DNA of 49,484 nt from CAYJFQ01 sp964369955 (GTDB taxonomy: Bacteria > Bacillota_I > Bacilli_A > Erysipelotrichales > Erysipelotrichaceae): positions 1 through 49,484 of the forward strand of contig CAYJFQ010000010.1 of the NCBI GenBank assembly GCA_964369955.1, written 5' to 3'. Positions 8,210 to 15,861 of this stretch are shown here, one piece after another. Positions within the stretch are counted from its first letter, which is position 1; each line of letters opens with the position of its first letter. The notes under the pieces were generated by a model. It worked only from the letters and a program-made list of their open reading frames with translations, was not told the origin of the DNA and ran no database searches. A program made the position numbers and the translations under genes.

Positions 8210-9229
8210 TTAGTTACCAGCAACGATTTCTTGAGCTTGACGAGAAGAATCGTAATCTTCATCAGTCACAACTTTATAACCTTCATGGCTATAGATAGCA
8301 ATAACTTCTTTTCCTTCTGGAGTTTGAGCGATTTCAATAAATGCATCTTGTAACGCTTTAACAAAACCAGGAGTCATAATATCAGAATTTGCAGAATATG
8401 AAATAGTATCATTCATAACACCAGGAGTAACAGCAACTACATCTGTTTCTTCCCAAACAGTGTTTGCTCTACCAAAGTCAGTAGTCCAAGCATCTGCATA
8501 ATCACGACGGAAATCAGCATAACCAACAGCGATGTCAGCTTGCATAGAAGCTAATCTAGCAGCAGCATCACTATATCCATCAGTAGGAATAGCATTCTCT
8601 AAATCAGAAATTTTCTTACCAAAGTTATCCATTAACCAAATAGTTGGATAGATATAACCAGCACTTGAAGTAGTTGATGCACTTACAGCCCAAACAGCAC
8701 TATTTACATCTTCCCAAGTTAAAGCTTCACCAGCATTAACTTTTGCAGCTAATTCACGACCTTTTACAGAAGGTCCAGCAACAGCGATTGAACGGTAATA
8801 AGCAACTTGATTGCTTGAATCACCTTCAGTAGCTAAACCATCATTCCAGTCTTTAGCATTTTCAGAATCTTTGCTTAAACCAGCGCGAGTAGCAGCTAAT
8901 AATAATTCAGCACCATCTTCATGGTATAAAACATAAGTACCAGCTGGAACGAAAGCTAAATCAACAGCACCTGTAGCTAAAGCTTCACCAGCAGCATTGT
9001 AATCTGCACCAACAGTAATATCAATATTTTTTACTTCATAACCTTTAGCAGCTAAAGAATCAGTCAACATAGCTTTTAAAGGGTCTGTAACTGTAACAAT
9101 ATCAGCTACATCACGACTAGGAACAAACTGAATAGATAAATTCTCGATAACACCATCATCAGCTGCAGGAGCAGTAGAACATCCAACAACTAGAAGTAAT
9201 GCCATTAACAAAACCAATAATTTTTTCAT
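8210..9229 (-). CDS. phnD: phosphonate/phosphate-binding lipoprotein PhnD
   Basis: Solute-binding lipoprotein of 339 residues; the signal peptide ends at the lipobox VVGC with Cys17. The fold shows PhnD-family landmarks: IQFVPSRD near the N-terminus, DLAFVPAGTYVLY, a Ser-Thr-Ser cluster with ASTTSSAGYIYP, and ADIAVGYADF. GGAGG lies 12 bases before the ATG. It is promoter-proximal, which with the hairpin behind it suggests higher expression than the rest of the operon. Confidence 0.92.
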   Translation of the reverse strand: MKKLLVLLMALLLVVGCSTAPAADDGVIENLSIQFVPSRDVADIVTVTDPLKAMLTDSLAAKGYEVKNIDITVGADYNAAGEALATGAVDLAFVPAGTYVLYHEDGAELLLAATRAGLSKDSENAKDWNDGLATEGDSSNQVAYYRSIAVAGPSVKGRELAAKVNAGEALTWEDVNSAVWAVSASTTSSAGYIYPTIWLMDNFGKKISDLENAIPTDGYSDAAARLASMQADIAVGYADFRRDYADAWTTDFGRANTVWEETDVVAVTPGVMNDTISYSANSDIMTPGFVKALQDAFIEIAQTPEGKEVIAIYSHEGYKVVTDEDYDSSRQAQEIVAGN

Positions 9230-9264
9230 TAAATCTTTTCCTCCGCGGGATTTTACCCACCACT

Positions 9265-9293
9265 ATTATAGTAAAAATAAAATTCTTAAACAA
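9265..9293 (-). promoter_or_regulatory. promoter of the phn operon
   Basis: Minus-strand -35 TTGTTT (9288-9293), 17-base spacer, -10 TATAAT (9265-9270). The leader of about 30 bases contains a short GGG/CCC hairpin and the ribosome site GCGGAGG. No Pho-box pattern was recognised. Confidence 0.7.
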
Positions 9294-9312
9294 CCATATA
9301 AACAATAAAAAA

Positions 9313-9337
9313 ATAAAAAAATGCTATTTTTAGCATT
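9313..9337 (-). terminator. intrinsic terminator of the ntdP-like gene
   Basis: AATGCTA-TTTT-TAGCATT (9320-9337) with a long T-run on the minus strand. The stem overlaps the stop codon of the DUF402 gene. Confidence 0.85.
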
Positions 9338-9863
9338 CCTCTATGATATTTAAATATTTTAGATATTGACGATTAACCTCTGACTCTAAAAAGGGGGAAT
9401 TACATTCTGTAATATCAGATATTAATTTATCCAAAGTTCTAGCAATTTTTATCTTTAATTCATCAGGATAATTCATCTCCTCTTGATGTAAAGCGTACTC
9501 ATTCTCATCAAGAATTTTATAGTTACCTTCAGGAAAAACTTTAACATCTAGATCATAATCAATATTTTTTAATGCCTCTCCATCATAAATACATGGACTA
9601 GCCAAATTACAATAATAATAAACACCTGTTTTTCTAATCATGCAAATAACATTATAGAAACGGTCAGGATAAAAATAACAAATAGCTGGTTCGCGAGTAA
9701 TCCAACGCCGTCCATCCGCTTCTGTGACAGTACTTTGATTAGTCACTACTACTAGTTGTTTATTAGTTACTTCAATCACAAATCCCTTTGCCCAAGTTCT
9801 ATGCAAAGAACCGTCATGTTTAAAGCTTTGAATAAATATTTCTTGCCCAATTTCTAATTTCAT
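9330..9863 (-). CDS. DUF402 family nucleoside tri-/diphosphate phosphatase (NtdP-like)
   Basis: A 177-residue DUF402 protein, close in length and pattern to the Staphylococcus and Bacillus NtdP/YgaC phosphatases, which hydrolyse nucleoside tri- and diphosphates. Landmarks are an N-terminal barrel segment, EPAICYFYPDRFYNVICMI and the acidic run NIDYDLDVKVFPEGNYKILDE, with Asp and Glu residues that would bind metal. It is monocistronic between two terminators. Its -10 TATAAT ends only nine bases before the ATG and no ribosome site fits, so the mRNA is probably leaderless. Confidence 0.85.
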   Translation of the reverse strand: MKLEIGQEIFIQSFKHDGSLHRTWAKGFVIEVTNKQLVVVTNQSTVTEADGRRWITREPAICYFYPDRFYNVICMIRKTGVYYYCNLASPCIYDGEALKNIDYDLDVKVFPEGNYKILDENEYALHQEEMNYPDELKIKIARTLDKLISDITECNSPFLESEVNRQYLKYLNIIEEC

Positions 9864-9872
9864 ATCTTATTC

Positions 9873-9878
9873 ATTATA
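9873..9878 (-). promoter_or_regulatory. -10 element of the ntdP-like gene, probable leaderless start
   Basis: TATAAT on the minus strand, nine bases before the ATG at 9863; a usual start distance places the mRNA 5' end 2-3 bases from the ATG. The -35 region (TTCAGT) is weak. The EF-G-like gene's terminator lies just upstream, so no other promoter room exists. Confidence 0.6.
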
Positions 9879-9902
9879 CTACATATTAACAATTAACTGA
9901 AT

Positions 9903-9926
9903 AAAAAAGACCACCTAGGTGGTCTT
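9903..9926 (-). terminator. intrinsic terminator of the ankyrin/EF-G-like operon
   Basis: The 20-base palindrome AAGACCACCTAGGTGGTCTT (9907-9926) is followed on the minus strand by a T-run. It lies six bases past the EF-G-like stop. Confidence 0.9.
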
Positions 9927-9932
9927 CCTCAC

Positions 9933-12002
9933 TTAATCTTCGTTTTTTTGTTTCTCCGCATTTGCGATAATGCGGTCCGCAATTTGACTTGGAATAACGT
10001 CATATCTCACAAACTCTTGAGTATATCGTCCACGACCTTGAGTAAATGAACGTAACTCAGTCGCATATCTTTGAACTTCAGCCAGCGGAACTTCTGCTAC
10101 CACTGACTGTTCATCATCGTGAGCATCCATACTTAAAATAATTCCGCGACGCTTATTGAAGTCTCCAACAATCGTCCCTTGATAACCATCTGGACAGAAT
10201 ACCGAAACTTTAACAATTGGTTCAAGTAATACCGGTTTTGCTTTTGGGATGCCGTCTTTAAACGCTAGATGAGCTGCTGATTTAAAGGCAATCTCTTTTG
10301 AATCTACATCATGATACTTTCCATCATATAGTGTTGCCTTAACACCTACCACTCGATAACCAGCCAATAAACCTTTTACCATACATTCTCTTAACCCCGC
10401 CTCAACAGCTGGGAAGAATTGTCTTGGTACTGCTCCACCAAACACTTTTTCTTCAAACACTAAATCATCTGAATCACAAGCCTCAAACTCTACAAATACA
10501 TGTCCGAATTGTCCTGCTCCTCCTGATTGTTTTTTATGGCGTCCTTCGCCGCTAGCTTTGCCTCTAATAGTTTCACGATAAGGAACTTTAGGTTCAGTTA
10601 AGTTAACTTCTACTTTGTAACGATCTTTTAATTTATTTAAGATAACATCAATGTGTTGATCACCGACGCCATATAATACCAGTTCGCGAGTTTCCCCATT
10701 ATTAATAACACGACAAGCCATGTCTTCTTCTTCAATTTTTTGGATCGACTGACTTAACTTATCTTCATCATTTTTAGTCTTAGGCCAAATAGCCATTGCT
10801 AACATTGGTTCTGGGAACTCAATTGGGTCAAATTTCACAATTTTATCTTTAGTGCATAAAGTATCATTAGTCTTTGTATACTGTAGTTTAACAACCGCTC
10901 CGATATCACCAGTGAATAACTTACCTACTGCAATTTGATTTTTACCTCTTAGTGCAAATATTTGATTAATCTTTTCGCTTTTTTCTGCATTTGCATTATA
11001 TAGTTGAGCATCAGTGGATAAGACACCACTCATAACCTTTAAGTAAGTGATTCGACCAACAAATGGATCCATGATAGTTTTAAAGACAAACGCTGACAAT
11101 TTTTCTTTTTCATTAGTCTCAAGTATTACTGTCTCACCTTTTTCATCATTAGCTTCTACTACGCCTTTTTCTGCATAACTTGGAAGGTATTCACCAACTA
11201 AATCTAAAAGTCTCTCGATTCCTGTTAAATTAGTAGCACTACCACAATATACTGGTCTTATTTCACCACTTCTAACTCCAATTCTTAACCCGCGCATGAA
11301 CTCATGATCAGTAAATTCTTCGCCACTAAAAAATTTTTCCATTAACTCATCATCACCCATAGCTACTACTTCTTTTACTTGTTCGTAATATGTGTCAACG
11401 ATGTCAATTAAATCAGTTGGAACATCTTTCGCATTGCTTGCATCATTATAGTACCAAGCTTTCTTCTTTAAGATATTAACACTTCCTACAACTATTCCAT
11501 TCTCTTTAATAGGCACTTCGAATGGAATAACACTTTTACCGAAGTTGTCTCTTAATTGGTTGTATGTGTCATCAAATGAGGTATTATCTTCATCGATTTT
11601 GTTAATGAAGAAGATAGATGGTAATTTACGTTTGCTAATTTCTTTAAATGCATTAATAGTTCCAGGTTCTACTCCATCCTTAGCACTAACAACGACAAGT
11701 CCATTATCTGCTGCACTAATCCCCGAACTTACTTCTGCCGCAAAATCTAGGTATCCTGGAGTGTCGATAAAATTTATTTTAGTGTTTTTCCATTCAATAG
11801 GTACAACACTTAAATAAACCGACATATTTCTTTTCTTCTCCTCAGGATCATAATCTATTTCACTAGAACCATCTCCAGCCTTTCCTAAGCGATTAACAAC
11901 TTTAGTCTGGTATAACATCGCCTCACAAATTGCACTCTTACCACTGCCAGAATGCCCTAAGACAACTACATTTCTAACATCACTTGCTAAATAATCTTTC
12001 AT
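9933..12002 (-). CDS. elongation factor G-like GTPase (FusA paralogue)
   Basis: Translation-factor GTPase of 689 residues with the full EF-G domain order. G1 is GHSGSGKS (16-23) rather than the AHIDAGKT of canonical EF-G; G3 is DTPGYLDF and G4 is NKID. Domain IV carries GRHKKQSGGAGQFGHV, and the end is the EF-G C-terminal domain (PLAEVQRYATELRSFTQGRG). The G1 form marks the EF-G-like paralogue group of Bacteria, of poorly defined function, not the housekeeping fusA and not a Tet(M)-type protein. AAGGGG precedes the ATG. It follows the ankyrin gene by 11 bases. Confidence 0.88.
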   Translation of the reverse strand: MKDYLASDVRNVVVLGHSGSGKSAICEAMLYQTKVVNRLGKAGDGSSEIDYDPEEKKRNMSVYLSVVPIEWKNTKINFIDTPGYLDFAAEVSSGISAADNGLVVVSAKDGVEPGTINAFKEISKRKLPSIFFINKIDEDNTSFDDTYNQLRDNFGKSVIPFEVPIKENGIVVGSVNILKKKAWYYNDASNAKDVPTDLIDIVDTYYEQVKEVVAMGDDELMEKFFSGEEFTDHEFMRGLRIGVRSGEIRPVYCGSATNLTGIERLLDLVGEYLPSYAEKGVVEANDEKGETVILETNEKEKLSAFVFKTIMDPFVGRITYLKVMSGVLSTDAQLYNANAEKSEKINQIFALRGKNQIAVGKLFTGDIGAVVKLQYTKTNDTLCTKDKIVKFDPIEFPEPMLAMAIWPKTKNDEDKLSQSIQKIEEEDMACRVINNGETRELVLYGVGDQHIDVILNKLKDRYKVEVNLTEPKVPYRETIRGKASGEGRHKKQSGGAGQFGHVFVEFEACDSDDLVFEEKVFGGAVPRQFFPAVEAGLRECMVKGLLAGYRVVGVKATLYDGKYHDVDSKEIAFKSAAHLAFKDGIPKAKPVLLEPIVKVSVFCPDGYQGTIVGDFNKRRGIILSMDAHDDEQSVVAEVPLAEVQRYATELRSFTQGRGRYTQEFVRYDVIPSQIADRIIANAEKQKNED

Positions 12003-12013
12003 ATTCTATCCCC

Positions 12014-12682
12014 TTACTTTAACAGATCTTTTAGATCATCCAAACATTCACGTCGAACATAATGAATAGCCTTATTGCCATCATTATCACAAATTTCTTT
12101 ATCAGCACCTTCTTCTAAAAGATACTCTACCAACTCACGATAACCACTGTAAGCCGCTTTCATCAACGTTGTACAACCATAAGAATCCTGAGCATTAATA
12201 TCAGCTCTAGCAACCAATAAAGTATTAATAACATCCTTCTTAGAAGCTAAACAAGCCTCCATTAAAGGGGTTCTTCCCATTTCATCAGCCACATTAACAT
12301 CTGCACCTTTTTTAATTAATAATTCCACAACTTCCTGATGTCCTAAAAAAGCAGCTCTAATCAATGCTCCCCTACCCTTAGCATCAACAGCATTAACATC
12401 AGCATTACAAGCGATTAACAATTTACAAATCTTTAAGTTTCCTTTCTTAGCAGCTGCCATTAAAGGAGTTTTCTTGTCACAATCAGCGATATTAACATCA
12501 GCCTTATTGTCAATTAAGAAACTAACAATGTCATAGTAACCACGCTTCGCAGCCTTAATTAACATTGTCCTTTGATCCTTACCAGTAAAATTCACATCAG
12601 CCCCAGCCTTTACTGCAGACACTACTTTCGCAAAATCACCACACTCAGTAGCTTCTTTTAATAATTTGTTGTTGTCGTCCAT
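12014..12682 (-). CDS. ankyrin-repeat protein
   Basis: 222 residues made almost wholly of about six 33-residue ankyrin repeats. The recurring pattern is ADVN followed by a G.TPLM or RTPLMEA segment and a VI/VV.LLI helix. No signal peptide or membrane segment is present, so it is cytosolic and most likely a protein-binding scaffold. AGGAGG lies in good position before the ATG. It sits 11 bases upstream of the EF-G-like gene, directly behind a terminator that follows a short ORF, so both genes may depend on read-through. No partner can be named from sequence. Confidence 0.9.
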   Translation of the reverse strand: MDDNNKLLKEATECGDFAKVVSAVKAGADVNFTGKDQRTMLIKAAKRGYYDIVSFLIDNKADVNIADCDKKTPLMAAAKKGNLKICKLLIACNADVNAVDAKGRGALIRAAFLGHQEVVELLIKKGADVNVADEMGRTPLMEACLASKKDVINTLLVARADINAQDSYGCTTLMKAAYSGYRELVEYLLEEGADKEICDNDGNKAIHYVRRECLDDLKDLLK

Positions 12683-12707
12683 AATGAGTTCCTCCTATAT
12701 CTCCAAC

Positions 12708-12734
12708 AAAAAAAGACAGCCTAATAGCTATCTT
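12708..12734 (-). terminator. intrinsic terminator between short ORF and ankyrin gene (possible attenuator)
   Basis: On the minus strand AAGATAGC pairs with GCTGTCTT (8 bp, one G-U) around a 6-base loop, followed by seven T. The stop codon of the short upstream ORF (12721-12723) lies in the loop, so a ribosome finishing that ORF would block the hairpin. The ankyrin ribosome site follows within about 20 bases. Confidence 0.75.
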
Positions 12735-12831
12735 CACACTCAAAAAGAAATTCAAAATTACATCTTGTATTAGACAAAACCCCTGTAACAATACGGTTGT
12801 CAAAAACTGTATACACTCTGTGCATATTCAT
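12721..12831 (-). CDS. short ORF, possible leader peptide of the ankyrin/EF-G-like operon
   Basis: A 36-codon ORF (alternative start ATG at 12825 gives 34) that begins MNMHRVYTVFDNRIVTG. It has a good promoter at 12868-12896 and a weak AAAGAAG ribosome site, and its stop lies in the loop of an intrinsic terminator. No signal peptide, membrane segment or known family is recognised. Position argues for either a leader peptide that controls read-through into the ankyrin and EF-G-like genes or a small independent protein. Coding status is uncertain. Confidence 0.4.
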   Translation of the reverse strand: MNMHRVYTVFDNRIVTGVLSNTRCNFEFLFECEDSY

Positions 12832-12867
12832 CAACTTCTTTCTTTATTGTGTATTAATCTTACTTAT

Positions 12868-12896
12868 ATTTTAAAACTAATCAACTTCTTTTGCAA
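12868..12896 (-). promoter_or_regulatory. promoter upstream of the short ORF
   Basis: Minus-strand -35 TTGCAA (12891-12896), 17-base spacer, -10 TAAAAT (12868-12873). It is the only clear promoter seen ahead of the ankyrin/EF-G-like genes. Confidence 0.55.
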
Positions 12897-12934
12897 GTAA
12901 AATATCAACCAAAGTAAATAAGTAATTAAAGTAA

Positions 12935-12977
12935 AACTATCATTGTTTATTATCCTTTTTTATAAATAATGATAGTT
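12935..12977. repeat. 16-bp inverted repeat in the gap 12683-13121
   Basis: Arms 12935-12950 and 12962-12977 pair over 16 bp with one mismatch, around an 11-base loop. No T-run follows on either strand, so a simple terminator is unlikely. It lies about 40 bases upstream of the short-ORF promoter. The rest of the gap up to 13121 holds only the terminator at 12993-13020; I see no further gene there. Confidence 0.5.
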
Positions 12978-12992
12978 CTCATAAGGTGTAAT

Positions 12993-13020
12993 AAAAAAGC
13001 AAACACGCAATATGTTTACT
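12993..13020 (-). terminator. terminator of the ecf-truA operon
   Basis: Minus-strand AGTAAAC pairs with GTTTGCT (one G-U) around a 9-base loop, followed by six T. It lies about 100 bases after the membrane-protein stop. Confidence 0.65.
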
Positions 13021-13121
13021 TTTTATTTGGTTAATTTACATTATGAAAAACAATCTCTTGAAGAAGAAAATATAAAATAATAAATCCCTCTCAATTTAAA
13101 TGCAATATCTGGACCTCTATG

Positions 13122-13556
13122 TTAGAATACTAAATAATAAACTAAAGCACCACTAAACATTAACATAAAACCAATAATCATCCAGAACAAAATCTTTGAA
13201 TAACCATTAGGAGTTATCTCATCCATTTGATCCATCATTTTAATCAAAGGATTTAATCGAAAGAAATATGTAGCAATTGACAATATCATCGCGACAACAC
13301 TCCAAACTTTAACAACCTCATTACCAAACAGCAATATCGCAATCAATAAAACAATAAATATTAACTTAACACCCGCTACCCAATTAACCAAGTAACGAAC
13401 AAATAACTCGTTAGCACCACTTCCTTTTAATTTAAACCATGGATTAAACACAGCAACCCCATTTCCTAAACGAGAATCAGGAGTAAAATAAAGAATAATA
13501 ACATTGGCACTCTCCATAATCACAAAAAACAAAATCGCATAATCTAAAATATTCAT
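13122..13556 (-). CDS. uncharacterised four-segment membrane protein
   Basis: 144 residues with four likely membrane segments, at about 5-24, 57-78, 80-97 and 122-142. A cytoplasmic-looking loop around LNPLIKMMDQMDEITPNGYS separates the last two. No signal peptide, no catalytic motif and no recognised family. It follows the PHP phosphatase by 10 bases and is the last gene of the ecfA1-to-here run, so it is probably cotranscribed. A function cannot be given. Confidence 0.75.
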   Translation of the reverse strand: MNILDYAILFFVIMESANVIILYFTPDSRLGNGVAVFNPWFKLKGSGANELFVRYLVNWVAGVKLIFIVLLIAILLFGNEVVKVWSVVAMILSIATYFFRLNPLIKMMDQMDEITPNGYSKILFWMIIGFMLMFSGALVYYLVF

Positions 13557-13566
13557 AAGCTTACTC

Positions 13567-14334
13567 CTAAAACAATCTTTCTATAACATTGCAACCATAA
13601 CTCATTAAATTATTAAGTCCTTCATTATACAATTCAAAATCCGTAAAATCTTCAGGATTATGAGTATCTCCATTCATGATAACTTTACAACCATGCTTAC
13701 CAGCAATCTTAAAGAGCTCTTCATTAGGATAAAAAGAAGAAATCTTTAATCCGTTTAAATTATACTCAAGTGGAATATCATACTCTATGCTCCACAAACA
13801 TATTTGTTCAAAAGCCGCAAAAGCTTTTTCATCATTACGACGATAGCTGCGCATAAACAAGTCAGGATGAGCCACCATATCATAAATGCCAGATTTTATC
13901 CCTTGGTGCAAATCATCCAAATAAAATTCAATTACTTGATCGTTACAATAAGAAAAATTTCCATAGTAAGTTTCAGAAACGCAAAAACGGTGAAAGTGAT
14001 TCCCTAAAATTAAATAATCAAGTTTATAATCTTCCTTTAACTTCTTAAACCACTCAACCCGATCAGGAAAATATTCGCATTCTAATCCGACATAAATCTC
14101 AATCTGATTCTTATATTTTTCTTTTAATGCAAGAATGCTATCCACATATTCCTGCATCTCATTTTTTTTCATTCTAATTCGTTCATTCTCAAAGCTATAA
14201 ATCGGGATTGGTGCATGGTCACTAAAACCTAAAACTTTATAACCCCCTTCAATAGCCTTAATTACATACTCTTCATCTGTGCCGTAGGCATGGTTACATC
14301 TAGTAGTATGCGTATGATAATTAGTCTTTTCCAT
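13567..14334 (-). CDS. PHP-domain phosphatase, histidinol-phosphatase (HisK) type
   Basis: Metal-dependent PHP phosphoesterase of 255 residues. The N-terminal NYHTHTTRCNHA and SDHAP give metal-binding His and Asp; GLECEYFPD supplies the Glu; LGNHFH, MVAHPDLF and NGDTHNP complete the PHP set. It matches the HisK/HisJ histidinol-phosphatase family. No other his gene is in the window, so it may act on another phosphomonoester. It overlaps truA by 14 bases and lies in the same operon. Confidence 0.83.
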   Translation of the reverse strand: MEKTNYHTHTTRCNHAYGTDEEYVIKAIEGGYKVLGFSDHAPIPIYSFENERIRMKKNEMQEYVDSILALKEKYKNQIEIYVGLECEYFPDRVEWFKKLKEDYKLDYLILGNHFHRFCVSETYYGNFSYCNDQVIEFYLDDLHQGIKSGIYDMVAHPDLFMRSYRRNDEKAFAAFEQICLWSIEYDIPLEYNLNGLKISSFYPNEELFKIAGKHGCKVIMNGDTHNPEDFTDFELYNEGLNNLMSYGCNVIERLF

Positions 14335-15064
14335 AAAACACCTCCATTAAGTAAAGCCCTGATGCCGGAGCTTTATACTTACATCCATCTTTATCTTTAA
14401 GCTCTAATAATTCTTTAACTTGAGAAACTGTAAAATTTCCTTTGCCTACTTCCACTAAAGTAGCAGTCAACATTCTAACCATATACCTTAAAAATCCTTT
14501 ACCATAATAATCAATAATTATTTGGTCATTATTTTTCGAAAGCTCAATTTTATCAATTTTTCGTACTTGATTTTTACTCTCATCTTTTTTATTTACACAG
14601 AAAGTACTAAAATCATGTTCTCCAATGAAAATCTTGCTAGCTTCAACCATTAAAGAAAAGTCTAATTTTTCTCTAACATAATATTCACTATTTCTCAAGA
14701 CGGGATTATAATTTCCGTTATTAATAATATAACGATAGTGTTTACCAATAGCATGATAACGAGCATGAAACTGATCATCCACTTCTTTTACTTCGGTGAC
14801 ATGTATATCCTCTGGTAAGAAGGCATTGATAGCTCCCTTAAATTTCAAGGGAGTCATTTTTATATTTGAATCAAAACAGAACGCTTGGCCATGGGCATGT
14901 ACACCTTTGTCAGTCCTTGAGGATCCAATAACAAACATCGTCTCTTTATGAAAAGCTTGTAAAGCTTTCATTATTTCCCCGGCAATTGTTGATTTTCCTT
15001 TTTGGATTTGCCAACCCTCATAATTTGTTCCATCATAGCTACAAATTGCTAAGTATCTTTTCAT
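14321..15064 (-). CDS. truA: tRNA pseudouridine synthase A
   Basis: TruA converts uridines 38-40 of the tRNA anticodon arm to pseudouridine. The catalytic Asp is D52 in SSRTDKGVHA, and GKGFLRYMVRM is the conserved C-terminal motif. The length of 247 residues is normal. It overlaps ecfT by 4 bases; the order ecfA1-ecfA2-ecfT-truA downstream of rplQ is standard in Bacillota. Confidence 0.96.
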   Translation of the reverse strand: MKRYLAICSYDGTNYEGWQIQKGKSTIAGEIMKALQAFHKETMFVIGSSRTDKGVHAHGQAFCFDSNIKMTPLKFKGAINAFLPEDIHVTEVKEVDDQFHARYHAIGKHYRYIINNGNYNPVLRNSEYYVREKLDFSLMVEASKIFIGEHDFSTFCVNKKDESKNQVRKIDKIELSKNNDQIIIDYYGKGFLRYMVRMLTATLVEVGKGNFTVSQVKELLELKDKDGCKYKAPASGLYLMEVFYGKD

Positions 15065-15861
15065 ATTAGAAATCCAATACCTAAATTAACTAGAAATACT
15101 CCAACAACTATTACCATGGCAACTAAATCACTTAATCGATACTTAAGGTTTTTAAATCTTGTACGCTTAGCAGAAGGGTTGTAACCTCTGGCTTCCATAG
15201 CATTAGCTAAATCTTCTGCTCTTTGAAAAGCACAAAGAAATAGCGGAATAATTAGTGCCAATACTGCTTTTAATTTCTCATTTATTTTACCTTCTTCTAA
15301 ATCAATTCCTCTTGATTGTTGAGCTTTCATTATTCTATAAGCTTCCTCAAGAATAGTAGGAATGAATCTTAAGGCAATTGAAATCATCATTGAAATCTCA
15401 TGAGTCGGAACTTTAAATCTCTTAAACGGCTTTAGTAAGTCTTCAATTCCTAATGTCATATCTAAGGGCTTTGTGGTTGCGGTTAAAATGGTTGTTACTG
15501 ATATCATCAAAACTAAACGAATAACGATATACAACGTTTGAATCAATGCGCCACTATATAATGTGAATCCAAATATTGTGAATAAAGCAATCCCAGTTTT
15601 AATTACTAAAGCATTGATAATCAGTAAAAACACCAGCATAAATAACATTGGCCTGAATCCAGACATAACACTTTTAATTGGCACCTTGCTTATAATTATT
15701 ACTAACCCAACAAAAAAACCAACAACCAAATAACCGATGAACCCAGCCGGTATAAATATAGCCACCAACAATATTATCATTGCCCAGATTTTTGTTCGTG
15801 GATCTAAACTATGAATAAATGAATTATAAGGCAAGTATCTTCCTAGAACGATATTATTCAT
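15061..15861 (-). CDS. ecfT: ECF transporter transmembrane component EcfT
   Basis: Membrane scaffold of the energy-coupling factor module, which joins the two ATPases to exchangeable vitamin-binding S components. At 266 residues it has about five membrane segments and the two coupling-helix Ala-Arg-Gly type motifs, QSRGIDLEEG and EARGYNPSAKRT. LDPRTK near the N-terminus is also typical. It overlaps ecfA2 and truA by 4 bases each. No S component lies in the window. Confidence 0.95.
   Translation of the reverse strand: MNNIVLGRYLPYNSFIHSLDPRTKIWAMIILLVAIFIPAGFIGYLVVGFFVGLVIIISKVPIKSVMSGFRPMLFMLVFLLIINALVIKTGIALFTIFGFTLYSGALIQTLYIVIRLVLMISVTTILTATTKPLDMTLGIEDLLKPFKRFKVPTHEISMMISIALRFIPTILEEAYRIMKAQQSRGIDLEEGKINEKLKAVLALIIPLFLCAFQRAEDLANAMEARGYNPSAKRTRFKNLKYRLSDLVAMVIVVGVFLVNLGIGFLI

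Noticed and set aside
9933..12002. Tetracycline-resistance ribosome protection protein
   Set aside because: The G1 motif GHSGSGKS and overall pattern belong to the EF-G-like group rather than Tet(M)/Tet(O), which keep HVDAGKT.
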